From Lachnospiraceae bacterium UBA938 (GTDB lineage Bacteria > Bacillota > Clostridia > Lachnospirales > Lachnospiraceae): a stretch of 23,389 bases of DNA. Both the position numbers and the translations under genes were made by a program. This document shows, one piece after another, positions 1 to 5,838 of this stretch (positions within the stretch are counted from its first letter, which is position 1; each line of letters starts with the position of its first letter). The notes beneath the pieces are model-generated. The model was not told the origin of the DNA. It saw only the letters and a program-made list of their open reading frames with translations, and made no database searches. The DNA is taken from contig DBDG01000015.1 in assembly GCA_002293475.1 (NCBI GenBank), positions 1-23,389 on the forward strand, written 5' to 3'.

Positions 1-196
1 TAATTATATTTTGCTCAAGTATCAACTTTATAAATAATTTATAATTACCCATATATTATCAATCACAATTATAAATTTTACACAATTAACACATATACTG
101 TTTTATGCAATGTGTACTAAACATCATAAACATCCATCCAATACACTATATATAGCATCCTGATTATTAAAAATCTCTAAATATTGTATATATCTG
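1..196. other. AT-rich gene-free left edge
   Basis: Very AT-rich sequence with no convincing reading frame, tRNA or structured RNA. No copy of the TATACCAACT or TGTCATA repeats of the right end was found here, so the left boundary of the element cannot be placed. Confidence 0.6.
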
Positions 197-225
197 TTGA
201 CATATGTAATTATAGGTGGTATAGT
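197..225 (+). promoter_or_regulatory. Strong sigma-A-type promoter of the element operon
   Basis: A perfect -35 box TTGACA (197-202) is followed after 17 bp by TATAGT (220-225). A TG dinucleotide one base upstream of the -10 box makes it an extended -10. The predicted start near 232 gives a leader of about 425 nt before the first gene. It is the best promoter in the left part of the element and probably drives the whole rightward series. Confidence 0.6.
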
Positions 226-343
226 GATATTAAACATTACTCTGGTAATGTATAAACATATTATGTCAGGAATTCTAAGCCTGGCAGCACAATCGCAGAG
301 TTCTTCTTATAGCCGATGGTCATTGGCATGATCCCCTAAGATA

Positions 344-359
344 TGCACATTAATGTGCA
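344..359. promoter_or_regulatory. 16-bp perfect palindrome in the leader
   Basis: TGCACATTAATGTGCA is a perfect inverted repeat about 120 bp downstream of the predicted promoter. It could be a dimeric repressor operator acting as a roadblock, or a small hairpin in the leader RNA. No second copy was noticed elsewhere in the window. Confidence 0.35.
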
Positions 360-580
360 ATGTACTTGGATGCGGAGATAACTGGATATTAGATTCATGG
401 TGAAACGGAGGTGGTTTTATTTAGTTTGGTTTGCTTATTGTAAGATTAGTAATTAGTAACTGGGTAGTATGTGTGATTAATTATATTATTATATTATGTT
501 GGAGTTTTATTATATTTAATTAATTACTGAAATTATTGTTTGGGAAATAATTATTTTTAGTGTGTTTGGATGTGTGTTTT

Positions 581-600
581 TGTACCTTGAAAATTGAATA
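581..600 (+). promoter_or_regulatory. boxA-like antitermination sequence
   Basis: The segment TGTACCTTGAAAATTGAA closely resembles the Gram-positive rRNA boxA (TGTTCTTTGAAAACT-type), which is bound by NusB/S10 to build antitermination complexes. It lies at the end of a long leader just before the first gene of a series with several internal terminator-like hairpins. That context supports a role in read-through; the function is inferred from sequence likeness only. Confidence 0.4.
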
Positions 601-656
601 ATGTGAAAGTGTTTTTAAACCTGTGGCGGAACTGCCCTAGAGCTAGAGAAGAGAGG

Positions 657-2606
657 ATGAAACAAACAAATCGAATGAATTATAAAAGAAATGACAATGA
701 AGAATTAGATATGTACATCAAAAATCATGAGAGCTGCCATCTTGAAATTGATGTTTTGGGAGCCAATGAAGAGATGAAGTTGTTTGAAATAAGAAGTCGT
801 TATTTAGATGGCGATAGGGATGCAATTAATGAAGTGTTCGACTGGTCGGATAATGGACTAGTAATAAAATCTGTAAGTATTAATCAACATATTAAGAATG
901 CAATAGATGCATTTGGACGTAATGAAAAAAATACTGATAAAAAAGCAAGATGGAGAAAAAGCTTTGCTTCACCAGTTCCAAAAGATGAAATAGAAATGAT
1001 ATGTCAAATTTGCCTAGAATTAATGTTAACCCGAAACCAGTTTGTGATAAAATCCAATGGTGACATATCTGATATAAACAGTGTTGAGAAAAAATCAGAC
1101 AAGATTATTCCACAAAATCCTGATGCAGTCACATCCGAATTAGAATTTTTCAAGAACTGGAAGTATGCAATTATTTTGTTAATAAATCGGAAATGGGAAT
1201 GTAAGGCCATTGAGTGTGCCATACCCGATGAAAGCAGCTCTAGTAAAAATGAAGGCGATTACAATTATTTTGATAATAGAAAGAGGAAATATGAACGAGC
1301 ATTATGCTTTGAAGAACCTAAGTTTACTTCAGAAAGAGCCAGCGGATATCAATATGCTAATCGCAAAAGACTGAACGAGATAGTAAGAGGGGACTATTTG
1401 AATTCAGGTTTCTTTACAAAAAATCAGCAGTCTTTCTTAAAACAGCTAAGTACTCTTATTCAAAATAATAGAACAGAGACACTTGATAGGTTTTTTTACA
1501 ATGGTATTGAAACATTATATATCTGTCCAGATTGCGGAAATAAAATGTACGAAGATAAAAGAAGTATATTTGTTTGTAGTAAGTGCGGAGTAACTAAATC
1601 AGAATCAGAGTGTGTCAAAGACTCATTGAACAAAAAGGAAATCGTTCACCCAGATTACTTCACATTCAATAAAGAAAATGCATATAGGTATTTGGGATGC
1701 AGTATTAGTAAATTACGTAGTATGCTTAAACAGTTACAAAAGCAATTTGACATTTACTTAGGTTTAACAGACGATCAGTTTACATATAAAACGCAATATC
1801 TAGCAACAGCAGCTCAAGCAATATATGAAGCAGGAATGTCATTTGTTTTCACCTTGAATAAAGATAGTAAGACCGATTTGGCAAAATCCAAGTATTTTAA
1901 ACTCTATGTCAGAAATAAGAATAGGTATGTTTATGATACAGTGGTTGATTATTGTTCCTGCGTGGATTCGGATAGTAATGCCAAGTATAAAGAACTATTT
2001 TACCAAGCAGCACAAAATAAAAGCTGTGTGGTTACTAGGAAAGATACTCATGAAGTAATGATTTATATTGCGCGTTGTTTGGCATGGTATCTATGTGATA
2101 TGGAAAATAAGGCAGGTCTTTACTTAGATAATTTGAGAAATAAGATTGAAGTGATTGACGAATATAAGGATTACACTATTCTTGATTTTGTAAATAATAA
2201 AAAGGAAATTTATAAAAGAGTACCGGATTCATACAAAAAATATGTCATGCGTCCTTGGGATAGTAGAGAAAATAAGCAGGTTTGGTTTTCATATTATTGG
2301 GAATGGAAGATAGAGGATGAAAGCGACCAGCTTATTATTTATAAATGGGTTGCAAATAACGGTCCGGTAAGCTCTCTGCCCCATGAATTTACCAGTGAGA
2401 GACTGAAGAAGGCGAAAGAGGTAAAAAAGGAATATTCTTTGGGGAAGAATTATACATTGAAAAGAATGATGTTCAAACCGTTCGACACCTTGATATTCAT
2501 TTCCGAGGAGACAAGGCTGAAGGTATCGCTTTATAGGGAGAACCGAGTGACATCTGAATCTACCAAAAATGGCAGGATGATTTATCCTTATATGGGTTCT
2601 GATTAA
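657..2606 (+). CDS. Zinc-ribbon protein of unknown function (649 aa)
   Basis: First and largest early gene of the element. It is soluble and rich in Lys, Asn and aromatic residues, with no signal peptide or membrane segment. Two CxxC pairs, C290/C293 and C307/C310 spaced by 13 residues, form a classical zinc ribbon in the middle. The following stretch (about residues 340-400) is helical and basic and could bind nucleic acid. I do not recognise the family. Its place right after the promoter and boxA suggests an early regulatory or replication-associated role. The frame is open further upstream to a TTG at 594, but those codons overlap the boxA-like leader and look non-coding; ATG 657 directly follows a purine-rich GAGAAGAGAGG stretch. 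The start remains uncertain, the reading frame is firm. Confidence 0.65.
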   Translation: MKQTNRMNYKRNDNEELDMYIKNHESCHLEIDVLGANEEMKLFEIRSRYLDGDRDAINEVFDWSDNGLVIKSVSINQHIKNAIDAFGRNEKNTDKKARWRKSFASPVPKDEIEMICQICLELMLTRNQFVIKSNGDISDINSVEKKSDKIIPQNPDAVTSELEFFKNWKYAIILLINRKWECKAIECAIPDESSSSKNEGDYNYFDNRKRKYERALCFEEPKFTSERASGYQYANRKRLNEIVRGDYLNSGFFTKNQQSFLKQLSTLIQNNRTETLDRFFYNGIETLYICPDCGNKMYEDKRSIFVCSKCGVTKSESECVKDSLNKKEIVHPDYFTFNKENAYRYLGCSISKLRSMLKQLQKQFDIYLGLTDDQFTYKTQYLATAAQAIYEAGMSFVFTLNKDSKTDLAKSKYFKLYVRNKNRYVYDTVVDYCSCVDSDSNAKYKELFYQAAQNKSCVVTRKDTHEVMIYIARCLAWYLCDMENKAGLYLDNLRNKIEVIDEYKDYTILDFVNNKKEIYKRVPDSYKKYVMRPWDSRENKQVWFSYYWEWKIEDESDQLIIYKWVANNGPVSSLPHEFTSERLKKAKEVKKEYSLGKNYTLKRMMFKPFDTLIFISEETRLKVSLYRENRVTSESTKNGRMIYPYMGSD

Positions 2607-2690
2607 AGCGGAATTGAAAATATTTTCGGATTAGAGCTTATTATGTGAAAAATCTACGGTAAATCTGAAAACCAAAACCATATATAAGTA

Positions 2691-2731
2691 GAGAGGCAAG
2701 TGACCGCACAAAATGTACACTTTGACCTCTC
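2691..2731 (+). other. Leader hairpin with repeated TAGAGARGCAAG motif
   Basis: GAGAGGCAAGTG pairs with CACTTTGACCTCTC in a long stem with small bulges around a loop of about 15 nt. There is no T-run, so it is probably not a terminator. Its left arm, starting at 2689, shares TAGAGARGCAAG (11 of 12 bases) with a segment at 3792-3803 upstream of the RNA-polymerase-like gene. Confidence 0.4.
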
Positions 2732-2755
2732 ATATACCTCTTCATTCATAAAAAT

Positions 2756-2814
2756 AAGGATTGTCTTAGTGGCTACGGGTTGCGAACGTAATCATTACGG
2801 CGATCCTTGTTTTT
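2756..2814 (+). terminator. Internal intrinsic terminator-like hairpin
   Basis: AAGGATTG (2756-2763) pairs with CGATCCTT (2801-2808) and is followed by GTTTTT. The loop holds a second perfect inverted repeat, CGTAAT-C-ATTACG. It lies between the zinc-ribbon gene and the small HTH gene, so transcription from the upstream promoter would need read-through or a new promoter. Confidence 0.5.
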
Positions 2815-2868
2815 AATTGATAATGAGGTTGAATTATTACAATTAAAAAATTAAGGAGGAAAAATTTT

Positions 2869-3072
2869 ATGAAACCTGAACAGGTAAAAGAGTTTATCAA
2901 AAGTAATGGTCTAAAAAAAGGATGGGCAGCAAATCAAGTGAAAATTCATCCAACTATTTTCTCAGATTATCTCTGCAACAGGAGAATTTTAAATGAAGAG
3001 CAGATTGACCGGCTAAGAGAATTCATCCAGAAGTATCCAAGTCCTAGCAGTGTTTCCGACACAGGGGGTTAA
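2869..3072 (+). CDS. Small HTH (Cro/phage-repressor-like) DNA-binding protein
   Basis: A 67-aa protein with a strong ribosome binding site (AAGGAGG, 9 nt before ATG). Residues 4-57 have a lambda-repressor-like pattern: a first helix (VKEFIKSNGL), a helix-turn-helix around WAANQVKIHPTIFSDYLC, and a closing helix EEQIDRLREFIQKY. Such short Cro-like proteins regulate phage and mobile-element operons, and one is expected here because no other small repressor is visible. The target operator is not identified. The C-terminal Ser/Pro tail looks disordered. Confidence 0.6.
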   Translation: MKPEQVKEFIKSNGLKKGWAANQVKIHPTIFSDYLCNRRILNEEQIDRLREFIQKYPSPSSVSDTGG

Positions 3073-3123
3073 ATTGATGGTAGGTTGTCTCGCTCGCTTT
3101 ATTCTGTCTCTGCCGAGGGGAAC

Positions 3124-3168
3124 GGTAGGTGCTATCGCACCTTTGACGCTACGGCTATCGCCTACGCG
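3124..3168 (+). other. GC-rich structured intergenic segment with alternative hairpins
   Basis: AGGTGC-TATC-GCACCT (3127-3142) is a perfect 6-bp hairpin. GTAGG at its 5' edge can instead pair with CCTAC at 3161-3165, and GCTATCGC occurs twice (3131-3138, 3154-3161). These are mutually exclusive pairings in an otherwise AT-rich gap, ending about 40 nt before the next start codon. It could attenuate transcription or translation, or be an RNA structure of the element. Confidence 0.35.
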
Positions 3169-3207
3169 CCAATTATATAATTATTAAAAAAGAAAGGATT
3201 TTATTAC

Positions 3208-3768
3208 TTGAAGAAAGATAAGACACAAGAAACAGAAATTGAATTAGAAAATGAAGATGAAGTAAATGAGCCGGTTGCACTGGTAGTTTCTCCGGAAACC
3301 GGAGAGGTCACAAATGAAATTTATGAGGGTGATCGGATTATTAGAAAGAAAACCACAGATTTTTTAGTGGAGACTATTGAAATTGGGAAAAACGAGAAAT
3401 TCACAAAGATATTTGATAATACTCTTCTGGCATTGAGTGATGAAAATATGACGGGTAAACAATGGAAAATTCTAATATTGTTTATTAACTATTTTAAATA
3501 TGATAGCGGATTAATTGCTTTTGATAATGGTAATCCGGTTGGCGCAGAAGATGTAATTGAATTAACCGGAATGAGCCGCAAGACGGTTTTCGATGCTATA
3601 AATAAATTATGTGAAAAGAAAATTATATCAAAAACCAAAGTTGGCTTTGATATCAAATATTATGGGAATCCATTTATATTTTGTAAAGGCAGAAGGATTA
3701 ATAAGACATTACATACAATGTTTTCTAAATCAAAATGGACAAATTATCATGCAGGGATAATTAAATGA
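3208..3768 (+). CDS. Winged-helix protein, RepL/MarR-like plasmid replication or regulatory type
   Basis: A 186-aa protein starting at TTG, with AAAGGA 9 nt upstream. Residues 1-60 are acidic and low complexity. Residues 82-142 form a winged helix: MTGKQWKILILF, then the recognition segment EDVIELTGMSRKTVFDAINKL and a wing. Residues 151-165 (YYGNPFIFCKGRRIN) match the C-terminal pattern of RepL-like and phage winged-helix proteins (x-NPyiFxKG). Known relatives start plasmid replication or act as transcription factors. A replication role would fit an excising element, but no origin repeats are obvious, so regulation is equally possible. Confidence 0.55.
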   Translation: MKKDKTQETEIELENEDEVNEPVALVVSPETGEVTNEIYEGDRIIRKKTTDFLVETIEIGKNEKFTKIFDNTLLALSDENMTGKQWKILILFINYFKYDSGLIAFDNGNPVGAEDVIELTGMSRKTVFDAINKLCEKKIISKTKVGFDIKYYGNPFIFCKGRRINKTLHTMFSKSKWTNYHAGIIK

Positions 3769-3929
3769 GTTAACAGTCAGTTGATTAGATATAGAGAAGC
3801 AAGCGGCGCAAAAATACTGTGAGCCTTGTATTTAGCGGATTTTGTGAGATTATAAAGTGTAAATAATTATACTAAATCGGGCATTTTAGTATGAACAAGT
3901 ATATTATTTTTGGATTTGGAGAAATGATA
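3769..3929 (+). other. Intergenic region with TAGAGARGCAAG copy and hairpin
   Basis: Carries the second TAGAGARGCAAG motif (3792-3803). It also has an 8-bp inverted repeat ATACTAAA (3869-3876)/TTTAGTAT (3885-3892). The repeat overlaps an ATG at 3891, which argues against that codon as the start of the next gene. Confidence 0.35.
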
Positions 3930-4532
3930 ATGAACTATCAAAAGCAGATCAATCTCTACAGCATTGCTGCATCCGCATTTTATAATGAAGCAGAATCAAA
4001 TCTCCACCAGTTAATAAACGACCAGTCAATTACACTAACAAGTAAAACAAGTGACCTTGATTCAGATCAGGTCAATGAAATTAAAAAGAATATTGCCGAA
4101 TTAAAAGATCAGCTTGCTTCACGGATGAAACAGAACACAGAGATTCGTACATTAAATCCAGAAGCGTTAAAGGAAAGCAATATTGTATCAATGTTCGATG
4201 GCAATCTATCCAGAACGCTTCTTGGAATAGATGATAGCGAAGGAGTCCAGACAGACATATTCATTGTAAGGACATTTTATTTTGACATCCTAAGAGATCT
4301 GATGTCCAGTGGCTTCATGTATCAAAATGAGAAATATATATTCTTCACGTCATCTGCTGGTCAGATCAGAACAAAAAAGGCACTGTTTATTAAAGAAAGC
4401 ACATGGAATAAATACAGTATGTCTCTCATGTGTGGGCTGGATATCGAAGAAATAAACAAACGGGGCGGCATGAACGCGAATAAATTTCTGTCGTATTTGG
4501 CTCTGTGTAATGGAGCGACAGAGAAATTATAA
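3930..4532 (+). CDS. N-terminal-only fragment of a phage YonO/QDE-1-like RNA polymerase (putative)
   Basis: A 200-aa protein. ATG 3930 is chosen because GGAG lies 8 nt upstream; upstream ATGs at 3891 and 3924 lack good spacing. The pattern resembles the region before the catalytic core of phage and eukaryotic RNA-dependent RNA polymerase-type enzymes: an SRTLLGI segment, TDIFIVRTFYFDILRDL, then YIFFTSSAGQIRTKK (SAGQIRTKK at residues 142-150), and GGMNANKFLSYLALCN (179-194). In eukaryotic RdRPs the equivalent is the NRVLR...SxSQLR...WFF stretch. The catalytic double-psi barrel with its DbDGD motif, expected after about residue 200, is absent: the gene stops at NGATEKL and the next gene begins 26 bp on. 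It is therefore a truncated relic or a stand-alone domain. The family call is from memory of motifs; it could be another phage protein. Confidence 0.5.
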   Translation: MNYQKQINLYSIAASAFYNEAESNLHQLINDQSITLTSKTSDLDSDQVNEIKKNIAELKDQLASRMKQNTEIRTLNPEALKESNIVSMFDGNLSRTLLGIDDSEGVQTDIFIVRTFYFDILRDLMSSGFMYQNEKYIFFTSSAGQIRTKKALFIKESTWNKYSMSLMCGLDIEEINKRGGMNANKFLSYLALCNGATEKL

Positions 4533-4558
4533 AAAACTAATAACAGGAGAAAAAAATA

Positions 4559-4846
4559 ATGAAAAACTATTATGATTATGGTGATGAACATATTTCCGTT
4601 AATTTTTATGGCGCAGCATATGTCGGTAAGTTTGGCTTTGAACCATTTACGATTATAAAAAATAGGTATGACAGTAAGTTCTATATCTTTAAAAAGTCTT
4701 CAGAACTTATTGAATGTCTGGAAAGACAAGAAACCGATGAGGAAATAAGGTCGTTCATACAATCAATGACCGCTTTAAAAGTATTTACCAGAATGTTTTT
4801 TGCGAGGAAAGAAGAAAAGGAAGCAAGGAAAAATAAAACAAATTAA
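4559..4846 (+). CDS. Small hypothetical protein (95 aa)
   Basis: Preceded by AGGAG at good spacing and 26 bp after the polymerase-like fragment, so probably co-transcribed. The N-terminal half is rich in Tyr, Phe and Gly (DYGDEHISVNFYGAAYVGKF) with a beta-strand character. The C-terminal half is helical and ends in a very basic tail (ARKEEKEARKNK). No membrane segment or known motif. Not recognised; possibly a small phage accessory or structural protein by position. Confidence 0.45.
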   Translation: MKNYYDYGDEHISVNFYGAAYVGKFGFEPFTIIKNRYDSKFYIFKKSSELIECLERQETDEEIRSFIQSMTALKVFTRMFFARKEEKEARKNKTN

Positions 4847-4886
4847 ATATGAATTCAATAATAAAACCAACGGAGGATATTAAGAA

Positions 4887-5243
4887 ATGGCAAGTAATTT
4901 TGAAAGAGATTTAGAAAGAATTATGAAAGACTTAAAAGTAGCCGAGAAGAGTTTGGAAATGAATTGTTATACAACTGCTAGAAAACAAATTAAAGATGCA
5001 ATCACCTCGCTAAATGTTTCATTGATACTACGCGAGAAAGAGGTTTCTGAGCAGAATGCTAAGGAAAAGAAAGAAAAAGAAACCGAAATTGAACTAAGTG
5101 CTAAGCGAGAAAAAGAGATGGTTTACGGCAATAACGGCAAAAGCGCCGAGGAAGAAGGCAGTATCTTCGCCAGCATGAAGCCGATTCATGATATATTTCC
5201 AGACAGCAAATATGTTGGGATAGATACCACGGGATTGTATTGA
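4887..5243 (+). CDS. Small coiled-coil hypothetical protein (118 aa)
   Basis: Has a good GGAGG ribosome binding site. Residues 1-80 are almost entirely helical and charged with heptad-like hydrophobics (FERDLERIMKDLKVAEKSL; later a Lys/Glu-rich run), so a coiled coil is likely. The C-terminal 35 residues are less charged (IFASMKPIHDIFPDSKYVGI). No family recognised. It is the last gene before the terminator-like hairpin that precedes the tail genes. Confidence 0.45.
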   Translation: MASNFERDLERIMKDLKVAEKSLEMNCYTTARKQIKDAITSLNVSLILREKEVSEQNAKEKKEKETEIELSAKREKEMVYGNNGKSAEEEGSIFASMKPIHDIFPDSKYVGIDTTGLY

Positions 5244-5266
5244 TAAATAGTAATGAATTTAGGAAA

Positions 5267-5304
5267 GGGGAGGTCTGTGTTATAAGTGCAGACCTTCCTA
5301 TTTT
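5267..5304 (+). terminator. Intrinsic terminator-like hairpin before the tail module
   Basis: GGGGAGGTCTG pairs with CAGACCTTCCT (seven Watson-Crick pairs extended by G-C and G-T pairs) around a loop of about 12 nt, followed by ATTTTG. It separates the small-gene block from the tail genes. Confidence 0.55.
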
Positions 5305-5327
5305 GTTGAATAGAAAAGGGGTGAGTG

Positions 5328-5798
5328 ATGCCTAGTTTTAGGGATTTGAAGTCGTTGGAGGCTTATTTGAAAAATAAGATTAATGATGCGCTTGTGAATG
5401 AATGCGCTGATACTATTAAGCGAACAGAACAGGACAATATAATAAATATGGTTTACGATTCGTTTGAACCAAGTGACTATTATGACCGCCGTGGGATGTA
5501 TGGCGGTGGACTGAATGACATAGATAATATGGAAGCCACATTAACGGAATCAGGAACTTTAACCGTATCAAATAACACACCATTTAATCCTATTGAGAGG
5601 TGGGACGGTGGTTATTATGACAATGCGTTTCCAGATGATTATAGTCTGGCATATGTAGTTGAACATGGAAATAATGGTCTTATACCTAGTCCAGCGAAGC
5701 CATTTACAAAAGCTACAGTCGATGAGTTAAATAAAACAAAAGCACATGTCGAAGCTATGAAGCGCGGTCTGAGAAAGCATGGATTGACAGTAAAATAA
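5328..5798 (+). CDS. HK97 gp10-like tail-completion/neck protein (putative)
   Basis: A 156-aa protein starting at ATG 5328 (AAAAGGGG lies about 6 nt upstream; a GTG directly before it is in frame but less well spaced). The C-terminal half shows the pattern of the HK97 gp10 tail-component family: an aromatic-rich loop, then LAYVVEHGNNG (cf. yxxxVExGT) and PSPAKPFTKATVDEL (cf. P-x-PF-x-x-A). In siphophages and myophages these proteins lie upstream of the major tail and tape measure genes and complete the tail-head joint. Here it lies directly upstream of the tape measure gene, and no major tail protein gene is present. The family assignment is tentative. Confidence 0.5.
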   Translation: MPSFRDLKSLEAYLKNKINDALVNECADTIKRTEQDNIINMVYDSFEPSDYYDRRGMYGGGLNDIDNMEATLTESGTLTVSNNTPFNPIERWDGGYYDNAFPDDYSLAYVVEHGNNGLIPSPAKPFTKATVDELNKTKAHVEAMKRGLRKHGLTVK

Positions 5799-5802
5799 CT
5801 AT

Positions 5803-5824
5803 GACGGTATATACCGTCTATTTT
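5803..5824 (+). terminator. Intrinsic terminator-like palindrome before the tape measure gene
   Basis: GACGGTATATACCGTC (5803-5818) is a perfect 16-base inverted repeat followed by TATTTTT. It lies in the 40-bp gap between the gp10-like gene and the tape measure gene, 15 bp before the latter's ribosome binding site. Confidence 0.5.
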
Positions 5825-5838
5825 TGTGGAGATAATTA

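Noticed and set aside
212..226. TATAGGTGGTATAG as a left copy of the attachment core
   Set aside because: Only partial similarity to the inverse of TATACCAACT, not tandem, and better explained as part of the extended -10 promoter.
594..656. TTG-initiated N-terminal extension of the zinc-ribbon gene
   Set aside because: It overlaps the boxA-like sequence, has no ribosome binding site and its codons look non-coding, so ATG 657 is preferred.
601..660. Possible group II intron or transposon end just after the boxA
   Set aside because: No reverse transcriptase, no domain V-like hairpin and no matching opposite end were found.
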